DNA from: an uncultured Treponema sp.
Lineage (GTDB): Bacteria; Spirochaetota; Spirochaetia; Treponematales; Treponemataceae
Reading direction: 5' to 3'
DNA length: 11,822 bases
Assembly: GCA_937891125.1 (NCBI GenBank)
Contig: CALAEZ010000100.1
Span: 1-11,822 of the forward strand
A model generated the notes under the pieces. It searched no databases. It worked only from the letters and a program-made list of their open reading frames with translations, and was not told the DNA's origin. The position numbers were made by a program, and so were the translations under genes. Below are positions 1 to 6,075 of this stretch, in pieces (within the stretch, counting starts at the first letter, position 1; each line of letters starts with the position of its first letter).

Positions 1-18
1 GTTGCCCTAGCACTCTAC

Positions 19-47
19 TTGTTGCACGTTCTTTTTAGTGATATGCT
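19..47 (+). promoter_or_regulatory. Candidate sigma70 promoter of pta with extended -10
   Basis: A weak -35 (TTGTTG, 19-24) is followed after 17 bases by TATGCT (42-47), which is preceded by TGA and so forms an extended -10. The predicted start is near G55, the first base of the hairpin described next. No better match is seen before pta. The match is by eye only. Confidence 0.4.
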
Positions 48-54
48 GAAAGCC

Positions 55-85
55 GTCGGATTCGTCCGACAAATTTTTTATTTTT
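55..85 (+). terminator. UUCG-tetraloop hairpin with T-rich tail before pta
   Basis: GTCGGA (55-60) and TCCGAC (65-70) pair perfectly around a TTCG loop, an exceptionally stable tetraloop, and are followed by a T-rich run (AAATTTTTTATTTTT, 71-85). By form it is an intrinsic terminator for a plus-strand gene to the left. However, the pta ribosome site AAGGA starts at 86, leaving no room for a promoter in between. The hairpin must therefore lie in, or at the 5' end of, the pta leader, where it could act as an attenuator or as an mRNA-protecting cap. Confidence 0.6.
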
Positions 86-97
86 AAGGATACATGT

Positions 98-1123
98 ATG
101 GATTTTGTTTCAGAACTCCGTGCCAAGGCAAAGGCTGCTGGCAAGACAATCGTTCTTTGTGAAGGTGAAGACAAGCGCGTTGTAGAAGCGGCTTCACGCA
201 TCGTAAAAGAGGGCATTGCTAAAATCATCCTGCTTGGCAACAAGGCAGATATCGAAAAATTCGGCTTTGATATGAGTGGTGTTACCATTGTAGACCCGAC
301 AGCAGATGCAAATGCAGACAAGTATGCAGAAATTCTGTATAAGGCACGTGAAGGTAAGCTGAACAAAAAGACTGGTCTTCCTGAATATGCAGATGTAGCG
401 GCAGCAAAAGCTGCGGCGCTTAAAGACTACACTATGTATGGCGCTCTTATTCTGAAAGCTGGTGACGCTGACGGCTTTGTTTCCGGCGCTTGCCACTCGA
501 CCGCAAATACCCTGCGCCCAGGCTTGCAGGTTATCAAAACAGCGCCAGGTTGCAGCACGGTTTCTTCATGCTTTATCATGGTAGCTCCAGAGGGCGGAAA
601 CAAATATCTGTCAGAAGGCATTGCTGTTTTTGGCGACTGCGCTATCAACATCAACCCGAATGAAGAGCAGCTGGCTGACATCGCTATTGCTTCTGCGGGA
701 ACAGCAAAAGCAATTGCTGGTATTGAGCCGCGCGTTGCAATGCTTTCATTCTCTACCAAGGGCAGCGGCGCAGACCCGAAAGACGGCAACACGGTTGAAA
801 AAGTGGTTCATGCAACAAATATTGCGCACGAAAAGGCGCCAGAGCTTGCCCTTGACGGTGAGTTCCAGTTTGACGCAGCAATCGCGCCGGAAGTTGGCGA
901 GCTCAAGGCTCCGGGAAGCAAGGTTGCAGGACATGCAAACACCTTTATTTTCCCGAATATCAACGCAGGAAATATCGGCTACAAGATTGCAGCGCGCATG
1001 GGCGGATGGAAGGCAATCGGTCCGATTTGTCAGGGCTTTGCAAAGCCGCTGAATGATTTGAGCCGCGGCTGCAATGTTGATGAGATTGTTGACACCGTAG
1101 CAGTGACCGCACTGCAGGCATAA
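98..1123 (+). CDS. pta: Phosphate acetyltransferase
   Basis: Phosphate acetyltransferase interconverts acetyl-CoA plus phosphate with acetyl phosphate plus CoA in the cytoplasm; with acetate kinase it yields ATP from pyruvate-derived acetyl-CoA. The 341-residue protein has the normal length of the short, single-domain Pta class. Family hallmarks are visible along its length: the N-terminal IVLCEGEDKRVVEAA segment, SGACHSTANTLRPGLQ in the middle, and near the C-terminus the stretches GELQFDAA-like (GEFQFDAA), FIFPNINAGNIGYKIA and NDLSRGC. The start is supported by AAGGA (86-90) seven bases before the ATG. No acetate kinase gene lies within the window. The gene faces the minus-strand lspA cluster and is separated from it by about 96 bases. 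Assignment is firm. Confidence 0.96.
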   Translation: MDFVSELRAKAKAAGKTIVLCEGEDKRVVEAASRIVKEGIAKIILLGNKADIEKFGFDMSGVTIVDPTADANADKYAEILYKAREGKLNKKTGLPEYADVAAAKAAALKDYTMYGALILKAGDADGFVSGACHSTANTLRPGLQVIKTAPGCSTVSSCFIMVAPEGGNKYLSEGIAVFGDCAININPNEEQLADIAIASAGTAKAIAGIEPRVAMLSFSTKGSGADPKDGNTVEKVVHATNIAHEKAPELALDGEFQFDAAIAPEVGELKAPGSKVAGHANTFIFPNINAGNIGYKIAARMGGWKAIGPICQGFAKPLNDLSRGCNVDEIVDTVAVTALQA

Positions 1124-1126
1124 GTC

Positions 1127-1166
1127 GCAAAGGGGATATCTGAAAAGTATTGGTCATCCCCTTTGC
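1127..1166. repeat. 11-bp perfect inverted repeat downstream of pta
   Basis: GCAAAGGGGAT (1127-1137) and ATCCCCTTTGC (1156-1166) are perfect inverted copies around an 18-base loop, four bases after the pta stop codon. There is no T-tract on either side, so it is not a canonical intrinsic terminator. It may still end or stabilise the pta transcript 3' end. Confidence 0.6.
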
Positions 1167-1169
1167 TCT

Positions 1170-1189
1170 GACGGGAGCAAGCTTCCGTC
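1170..1189. repeat. Hairpin in the convergent gap
   Basis: GACGGGAG (1170-1177) pairs with CTTCCGTC (1182-1189), including one G-T wobble on the plus strand, with a CAAG loop. It is the second of three hairpins between pta and the convergent gene. No T-tract follows it on either strand. Confidence 0.5.
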
Positions 1190-1199
1190 GCGTATGTAT

Positions 1200-1225
1200 C
1201 TATAACGCGTCCGTGCGCGTTATAG
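1200..1225. repeat. 10-bp perfect hairpin overlapping a stop codon
   Basis: CTATAACGCG (1200-1209) and CGCGTTATAG (1216-1225) are perfect inverted copies around a six-base loop. The repeat includes the TAA stop (1220-1222) of the minus-strand small membrane protein gene. No T-tract follows on either strand. Confidence 0.55.
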
Positions 1226-1534
1226 GTGGCGGAGATTTTCGCTGTCGTCGTGAATGTAGCGCTTAACGGCGTTTTCGTTAATTTTTTCTGCAAGATTAAA
1301 TTTCTTGATTGCCCAAGAAATACAGCGTACTGAAATCACCATGGCGGCAAATAAGCCTGCAAGCAACACAAACGGAAGCAGCGTTTGCGTGGGAATACTC
1401 TCGCTTGCTCCCGGTATGTGGGGAAGTATAAACAGCAATATAAAAATCAACGTAAGTTCTACTGCAAGCCCCAAGACTATGTTAAAGACAGCGACGCAAA
1501 GATTAAACACCAGGGTGCGTTCAGATTTTGTCAT
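1220..1534 (-). CDS. Small hydrophobic membrane protein, unknown function
   Basis: I do not recognise a family. The 104-residue product has two strongly hydrophobic stretches: about residues 9-41, long enough for one or two helices and ending in ILPHIPG, and about residues 50-73. A short polar C-terminal tail (about 75-104) is rich in charged residues. It is probably an inner-membrane protein. Its ATG overlaps the lspA stop codon as ATGA, and AGGA lies about eight bases upstream inside lspA. The two genes are therefore almost certainly co-transcribed and translationally coupled. The location suggests a link with envelope or lipoprotein processing, but that is only inference. It is the last gene of the minus-strand run. 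Confidence 0.75.
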   Translation of the reverse strand: MTKSERTLVFNLCVAVFNIVLGLAVELTLIFILLFILPHIPGASESIPTQTLLPFVLLAGLFAAMVISVRCISWAIKKFNLAEKINENAVKRYIHDDSENLRHL

Positions 1535-2097
1535 GCGTCTTTTCCTAGCGCGTGCTCTTTTTTGACCGTGCCAATAAAAGAGATAATAAGCAGAATTCCG
1601 CAGACAACAACAGCGGCGTCTGCTACATTAAATGTTGGCCAGCGCTCCATACCCAAAAGACCGTAGAATTTTACATCGATAAAGTCTACAACGCCCTCTG
1701 TGCGGAAAAAGCGGTCAATCAGGTTTCCAAAGCCGCCGCCCGCAATGCCTGCAATCGCCCAGCGCTGCAACTGCGTGAATGTGTCGTTGCGCACATATAC
1801 CACGAGCACTAAAACAATGACAATGAGCGGCACCAGGCGGAATAAAATACCGCGTGCCATGAGTGACCAGCCCTGTCCGATGCTGAATGCAATACCGGGA
1901 TTGCATACATGAATAATACGTAAAAAATCGCCAAAAAACTGTGCGCCCACTGTTGTAAGCGGAATATGCTTTACGACAAGTAGCTTTGTCAGCTGATCGG
2001 CAAGAATGACAACAAGCGTTAAAATCAAGGGAATAACTTTTTTTGCTTTCGGGTGAATCGGCTTGAATTCAACCGAAATCGTATTTTGGTCTACCAT
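1531..2097 (-). CDS. lspA: Lipoprotein signal peptidase (signal peptidase II)
   Basis: LspA is an inner-membrane aspartyl protease that removes the signal peptide from prolipoproteins after diacylglyceryl is added to the lipobox cysteine. The 188-residue protein has four hydrophobic segments (about 21-43, 60-75, 86-103 and 115-128 with 160-177 closing the fold) and the family motifs: D34 in ADQLTK, N66 in NPGIAFS, GNLIDR (N125, D128), VVDFID (D138) and FNVADAA (N157, D160). The catalytic aspartate pair lies among D128, D138 and D160. A roughly 20-residue polar N-terminal extension precedes the first helix. No Shine-Dalgarno sequence precedes the ATG, and a TATAGT box ends seven bases before it; see the promoter entry. 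It is followed, with a 4-bp overlap, by the small membrane protein gene. Confidence 0.95.
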   Translation of the reverse strand: MVDQNTISVEFKPIHPKAKKVIPLILTLVVILADQLTKLLVVKHIPLTTVGAQFFGDFLRIIHVCNPGIAFSIGQGWSLMARGILFRLVPLIVIVLVLVVYVRNDTFTQLQRWAIAGIAGGGFGNLIDRFFRTEGVVDFIDVKFYGLLGMERWPTFNVADAAVVVCGILLIISFIGTVKKEHALGKDA

Positions 2098-2104
2098 AGA
2101 GCAA

Positions 2105-2133
2105 ACTATATAAAAAAAAGCGGTTATCGTCTA
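2105..2133 (-). promoter_or_regulatory. Candidate internal promoter of lspA, predicted leaderless
   Basis: On the minus strand TAGACG (2133-2128, overlapping the stop codon of the upstream gene) is followed after 17 bases by TATAGT (2110-2105). Seven bases later comes the lspA ATG (2097), so the expected start of transcription is the A of the start codon or the base before it. The spacer contains a run of eight T (2119-2112 on the minus strand), a tract that could change length by slippage. The -35 is only a 4/6 match. Confidence 0.4.
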
Positions 2134-2898
2134 CAGTCCTGTTGGCAGGTCTATAAACACGGTTTCAAGGCCACAATCCTTTTCGAGCTTTGCTCGAACC
2201 AGATTGACACCAACTGTTTCTGTCTGATAGTGACCGCCTGCAATCACGTTGATGCCGGCTTCTTCTATCGGGTGGTACTCTTCGTGCCCAACTTCCCCGG
2301 TAATGTATACGTCAGCGCCGGCTTCTACCGCCTGAACAAAATCGTCGCCTGCACCGCCAGAAATTATCGCAACGCGTGACACCAGTGGCTTTCCAAACGC
2401 AAGCACGTGGAGCGGCTTTTCGCCTTCAGGAAAGAGACGCGCGGTTAGCTTTTCAAGCGTCAGCGGCTCAGGAAGCGTTCCGATTGCGCCAAGCCGCATA
2501 CCGCGCCATGAGCCGAACGGCTGTACATCCTGCAGGTTAAGGCGGGCGGCAAGTCCAAAGTTGTTTCCGACAAGCTCATTTGCGTCAAGCGGGATGTGAC
2601 TTGCATACAAGGCAAGGTCGGCGTCTAAAAATGCCTTTATGCGCTTGTAGTGCGTTCCGGTAATGGGCGTGCAACCACCCCAAAACAGCCCGTGGTGCAC
2701 AAACAAGAGCTGTGCTCCTGCTTCCTGCGCCCGCCGTGCTGTTGCCTCGCATGCGTCAACGGCAAATGCTACTTTTGTAATCTGCTTGCTTTCAGGCGCG
2801 CTGTTTTGAATCTGAATGCCGTTTCGTGACGGGTCGGAAGCAAAATCCTCTTTATGCAAAAAGCTGTTAAAATAGGCGTCAAGCTCGTTTAGTGTCAT
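2131..2898 (-). CDS. Nif3/DUF34 family dinuclear-metal protein
   Basis: This is a Nif3-like (DUF34, YbgI/YqfO) protein, often annotated as 'GTP cyclohydrolase 1 type 2'. The 255-residue length fits the short class without the inserted PII-like domain. Metal-ligand motifs are intact: VHHG (H68, H69), SHIPLDA (H101, D105) and GGHYQTET (H223, E227). NGIQ near residue 26 is also typical. The physiological reaction of the family is not settled. The ATG overlaps the preceding gene's stop as ATGA. GGAG sits seven bases upstream, separated from the ATG only by A residues, so changes in that A-run would alter ribosome-site spacing. Translation is probably coupled to the membrane hydrolase-like gene. 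It is cytoplasmic. Confidence 0.92.
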   Translation of the reverse strand: MTLNELDAYFNSFLHKEDFASDPSRNGIQIQNSAPESKQITKVAFAVDACEATARRAQEAGAQLLFVHHGLFWGGCTPITGTHYKRIKAFLDADLALYASHIPLDANELVGNNFGLAARLNLQDVQPFGSWRGMRLGAIGTLPEPLTLEKLTARLFPEGEKPLHVLAFGKPLVSRVAIISGGAGDDFVQAVEAGADVYITGEVGHEEYHPIEEAGINVIAGGHYQTETVGVNLVRAKLEKDCGLETVFIDLPTGL

Positions 2899-4181
2899 TT
2901 TTTTTCTCCGTTGCGGATTATTTCGACAGGCTGTAGCAGCTTTACTGCGTCCTGAATGATTTCATCTGTTTTTCCGGCGACATAGCGTGGAATAAAAAAG
3001 GTTTTGTCGCGCCAGGTACCGAGCCTCCAGGCAGTGTAGGCGTCGGTCTGCTCAACAAAGCCAAAGCCTGCGGTTGTGTATTCGGTCACGCGGTTGAGTG
3101 CAAAAAAGCCGAGCACATTCTGTTCGTAGCGAGAAACAAGCGGATTCAGCTTTTCCATGCTGAGCATATCAACCGCATAAAAAAGCTGCGCGTCAGCACC
3201 GAACTGGCTGAGCGCAAGCCGGGTAAGCGCCTCATAGCAGGAGGCGGTAATCGCAGCATCGTTTTTTTCAAGTTCATCGCTTGCAGCATCCTGTGGTGTA
3301 TGCGTTTTCTGTGCTTTACGGGCAGCAAGCGCCAGCGACACGCTGTGCGCACGGCGGAATAAGCGGCTGTCAAGTGAAAAAAATATGCGCTCATCATACA
3401 GATGCGGCGTGTTAGCATAAAAGTCAGCTGTAAGCACAGTGTAGCCTTTTTGCGCAAGCATGAGACAATACGGCTCGTAGTGAATGGCGCTTGCGGTGCT
3501 TTTTGGCACCAGCAGCACAATCGGCTTGTGATCGCCCGTTTTTTCTTGCTCGTTCGCATGCTCCTGCTCGTCTGGCTGCGCTTCGTGGTGCGCTGCCGCG
3601 TCCGCAGGTGCTGTTGCGCCTTCTTGCGCTGTCGTAGCCGTTGCTTGCCGCTGTGTCCCTGCATCTTTTGCTACGGCGTCTGCTACCGCATCTGCGGGTG
3701 CAAGCGCATACGTGTACAATCTGCCTGTGATTCTTGTTGGCTCAAAAAGCTGGTGCCGTACTGCGTAGCCGGTTGCAAGCGTTCCGGTGAGATACTGCGT
3801 TTGCTTGGTAACGCCAAAGTCACTTGGACGGTACTGCACGGGACGAAACAGCACGGTACAGACACCGAGCGCTAACGCTGCTACAAGCTCAAAAAGGCTA
3901 AATGACACAAACAAAATGCTGTAATGGTCTACGTACAGCTGTGCCGACAGGCGGAAGAGCGCGCGTACGTTTGTTAAAAACACAAGCAGCGAGAGCGCCG
4001 CAACGAGTAAAAAAAGCGGCTCTGCGCCCCACAGCGCGATTGTGCAGAGAGAAGCGAAAAAAGCGGTTGGCGCAAGCAGACTTATCGGGTCAATGCGGGC
4101 TTTTTTGGTAAAAAAAAGGCGTAGACAGGTTATGCATATAAGCGCAAGCGAAAGCAGTGTCGCAAGAAATGAATCATACAT
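2895..4181 (-). CDS. Membrane-anchored protein with degenerate alpha/beta-hydrolase-like domain
   Basis: I do not recognise this as a named family. The 428-residue product has four likely membrane helices (about residues 5-23, 32-51, 54-72 and 88-112). A junction region follows, then a low-complexity linker rich in Ala, Gln, Glu and Thr (about 161-218). The C-terminal domain (about 219-419) opens with IVLLVPK...YEPYCLMLAQKGYTVLTADF, which resembles the first strands of an alpha/beta hydrolase. The expected GxSxG nucleophile elbow is replaced by YAVDMLS (about 335-341), so hydrolase activity is doubtful. I chose the ATG at 4181 because AGGA lies seven bases upstream and the upstream gene ends at 4201; an earlier in-frame ATG at 4238 lies inside that gene and would add a polar, signal-less 19 residues. 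It overlaps the Nif3-like gene by 4 bases. The context (phosphate transporter upstream) suggests an envelope or transport-associated role, by inference only. Confidence 0.7.
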   Translation of the reverse strand: MYDSFLATLLSLALICITCLRLFFTKKARIDPISLLAPTAFFASLCTIALWGAEPLFLLVAALSLLVFLTNVRALFRLSAQLYVDHYSILFVSFSLFELVAALALGVCTVLFRPVQYRPSDFGVTKQTQYLTGTLATGYAVRHQLFEPTRITGRLYTYALAPADAVADAVAKDAGTQRQATATTAQEGATAPADAAAHHEAQPDEQEHANEQEKTGDHKPIVLLVPKSTASAIHYEPYCLMLAQKGYTVLTADFYANTPHLYDERIFFSLDSRLFRRAHSVSLALAARKAQKTHTPQDAASDELEKNDAAITASCYEALTRLALSQFGADAQLFYAVDMLSMEKLNPLVSRYEQNVLGFFALNRVTEYTTAGFGFVEQTDAYTAWRLGTWRDKTFFIPRYVAGKTDEIIQDAVKLLQPVEIIRNGEKK

Positions 4182-4200
4182 AGCTACATCCTGGCTACCG

Positions 4201-5886
4201 TTACGCGCGCTGGTGCATTGGGCGTACTTTTTTGCCAAGCTCGCCTGCTACGTCAAAGCAACGGTCGCTGAATTTTTCGATTTGGCGCACCATATCCATA
4301 TACAAAAGCTCTGCACGCACGTCGCCGCCTTTTTCCATGCGGTCACGCGCAATTTTGCGCAGCGCAGTGCGTTCGTTGTCAATCTGCTGCTCAATGCCGC
4401 TTGCAAACTCAAACTGCTCCTGCGTGAGTGACTGCATGTTTGCCACATTTTTGTGGATAAAATACAAAAGTTGGCGGGCAAGCTCAAAATACGGCAGCAG
4501 GCGGTCGACGTCTTCTTTCGGGAACGTCATTTCGCGCTCAACAGCTTTTTTAATCTGATTTGCAATGTTCAGACAGCCATCAGCCATGCTTTCCATTTCG
4601 CCGGCAAGCTGCACCATGGTCGACACATTATCCTTAGATTCGTCACTTAAGTGCAAGTGAGAGCAGCGCACCAAGTAATGCACAATTTCGTCCTGCATCT
4701 GGTCGGTGTAATTTTCCAGCTGCTCAATGCGTGCGTAGTGATGCTCGATAAAGTCGTTGTCAGGATGCTGTAAGCCGTCCTGCAGGCTGTCAAACATCTC
4801 CACAACAACATCTGCAAAGGCACTCATTTCCTTCTGTACGCGGAATACGCAGCCTTCGGGAGATTCTGCCGCCATGCGCTCGTTGAATTCCAGCCGGTAG
4901 GTCGTCGGAACGGCGTTTTCGTCGTCTTTTACGAGCTTGTGCATGAGCCACACAATCTGCTTGACAAATGGCAGGAACAGAATGGCACCCAGCACCTTAA
5001 AGACGGTATGCAGCATCGTAATGTCGTAGATAATCTGATGGTCGTGTGAAACGGTTGGCGTGATAAAATCAACAAAAGCAAGGAAGGGCTTAAAAATAAC
5101 CAGTGCGATGACCGCGGTAGAAAGATTGAACAGCACGTGCAAGAGCGCAACGCGCTTTGCGTCGGGGCTGGCTCCAAAGGATGCCATAATTGCGTCAATC
5201 GTTGAGCCGATTGTCGAGCCGATTATCATCGCCGCACTGAACTCCCACGCAATCAGGTTGTTGTAAGCCATCGTTATGATGATGGCGCTCATCGCGCTCG
5301 ACGAATGCAGTAAGCCGGTTATAATCGTGCCGACAAGCACGCCGATTAAAATGCTTAACGCGCCGCGTCCCTGCACCAACGCAAGCAGCTGCACGACTGG
5401 GCTGTCAGCACTCAGCTGGAAGGCGGCAGAAAGCCAGCCTAAGCCGATAAAGAGGAGCGCAAAGCCCATGATTGCGTGTCCGGCATTTTCCTTACGGTAG
5501 CGCTTTACAATCGTCAGCAGGTAGCCAAGCGCAAAAATTGGAAGCGCCAGTGTTTCCATTTTAAAATTAAAGCCGAACAGAGCAACAATCCAGCCAGTTA
5601 CCGTGGTTCCAATATTCGCTCCGAATATGACCCCGATTGACTGCTGCAATGTCATCAGTCCGGCATTGACAAACGTAACGACCATGACGGTCGTTGCACC
5701 CGATGATTGAATAACCATCGTTAAAATCATACCTGTAAGAAGACCGACTAAGCGGTTTCCTGTAACAAACGCAAGCGCCTTCTGGAGCTTCTGCCCCGCG
5801 CCCTTTTGAATTCCGTCGCTCATCAGCTTCATGCCGTATAACAGCACACATAAGCTGCCTGCGAAATTGATTATTTTAAGCACCAT
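4201..5886 (-). CDS. Na/Pi cotransporter family protein with C-terminal PhoU-like domain
   Basis: A sodium:phosphate cotransporter (NptA/YjbB-type, Na_Pi_cotrans repeats) of 561 residues, acting in the inner membrane. The two inverted transport repeats are visible: QSSGATT (60-66) with GANIGTTVTG (89-98), and LHSSSAMS (193-200) with GSTIGSTIDA (223-232). HVLFN (250-254) and HTVFK (293-297) follow. After about residue 320 comes a soluble helical region (about 345-550) of the PhoU type, probably regulatory. The second repeat's GSTIGSTID departs from the usual GANIGTT. The start fits the family's N-terminal helix (SLCVLLYGMKLMSDG), but no Shine-Dalgarno precedes it and a TATACT box ends ten bases before the ATG. 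The next gene begins 20 bases downstream, so the two are likely one transcript. Whether it imports or exports phosphate cannot be told from sequence. Confidence 0.93.
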   Translation of the reverse strand: MVLKIINFAGSLCVLLYGMKLMSDGIQKGAGQKLQKALAFVTGNRLVGLLTGMILTMVIQSSGATTVMVVTFVNAGLMTLQQSIGVIFGANIGTTVTGWIVALFGFNFKMETLALPIFALGYLLTIVKRYRKENAGHAIMGFALLFIGLGWLSAAFQLSADSPVVQLLALVQGRGALSILIGVLVGTIITGLLHSSSAMSAIIITMAYNNLIAWEFSAAMIIGSTIGSTIDAIMASFGASPDAKRVALLHVLFNLSTAVIALVIFKPFLAFVDFITPTVSHDHQIIYDITMLHTVFKVLGAILFLPFVKQIVWLMHKLVKDDENAVPTTYRLEFNERMAAESPEGCVFRVQKEMSAFADVVVEMFDSLQDGLQHPDNDFIEHHYARIEQLENYTDQMQDEIVHYLVRCSHLHLSDESKDNVSTMVQLAGEMESMADGCLNIANQIKKAVEREMTFPKEDVDRLLPYFELARQLLYFIHKNVANMQSLTQEQFEFASGIEQQIDNERTALRKIARDRMEKGGDVRAELLYMDMVRQIEKFSDRCFDVAGELGKKVRPMHQRA

Positions 5887-5896
5887 AATTGTGGGC

Positions 5897-5926
5897 AGTA
5901 TAGCCGAAAATACTCTTTTTGCTCAA
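5897..5926 (-). promoter_or_regulatory. Candidate sigma70 promoter of the Na/Pi transporter, near-leaderless
   Basis: On the minus strand TTGAGC (about 5926-5921) and TATACT (5902-5897) are separated by 18 bases. The start codon lies only ten bases after the -10 box, so transcription would begin near A5890. That leaves a leader of about four bases with no ribosome site. Confidence 0.5.
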
Positions 5927-5953
5927 TGGAAAAGCCGGCTCTGGGTGAAAACT

Positions 5954-5971
5954 TTTGAAACTGCTTTCAAA
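5954..5971. promoter_or_regulatory. Palindrome in the divergent promoter region
   Basis: TTTGAAA (5954-5960) and TTTCAAA (5965-5971) form a perfect 7-bp inverted repeat around CTGC. It lies 28 bases upstream of the -35 of the HDOD gene and about the same distance upstream of the transporter promoter. Its symmetry and position suit a dimeric regulator's operator that could serve both directions, but no regulator is encoded in the window. Confidence 0.4.
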
Positions 5972-5995
5972 TCTTAAAAAATAAATCTTAAAAAT
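5969..5995 (+). repeat. Tandem A-rich direct repeat upstream of the HDOD promoter
   Basis: AAATCTTAAAAA occurs twice (5969-5980 and 5983-5994), with a 14-base period, and ends four bases before the -35 box. Such A-tracts can act as an UP element or bend the DNA. The first copy overlaps the right arm of the palindrome. Confidence 0.5.
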
Positions 5996-5998
5996 ACA

Positions 5999-6027
5999 TT
6001 TACAAATCGACGGGGTGGGGGTATACT
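5999..6027 (+). promoter_or_regulatory. Sigma70-type promoter of the HDOD fusion gene
   Basis: TTTACA (5999-6004) and TATACT (6022-6027) are separated by exactly 17 bases; both match the consensus at five of six positions. Transcription is expected near 6034, giving a leader of about 42 bases that includes the GAGGAG ribosome site (6061-6066). This is the strongest promoter match in the window. Confidence 0.7.
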
Positions 6028-6075
6028 GAGCTTGCTATTTGGTGGCGCTGATTTCTGAGAGAGGAGCTTGCACGT

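Noticed and set aside
621..1052. 143-codon open frame on the same strand as pta in another frame
   Set aside because: It lies entirely inside pta; its composition is frame-shifted pta and no SD precedes it.
2105..2130. Run of eight T before lspA as an intrinsic terminator of the Nif3-like gene
   Set aside because: No GC-rich stem precedes the T-run on that strand; it fits better as the spacer of the lspA promoter.
3402..3875. 157-codon plus-strand open frame opposite the membrane hydrolase-like gene
   Set aside because: It has no ribosome site, its product is Cys/Arg-rich with no family resemblance, and the opposite strand encodes a coherent membrane protein.
4182..4238. Upstream ATG that would lengthen the membrane hydrolase-like protein by 19 residues
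   Set aside because: It lies inside the transporter gene, adds a polar stretch before the first helix, and has no SD; the ATG at 4181 has AGGA at the right distance.
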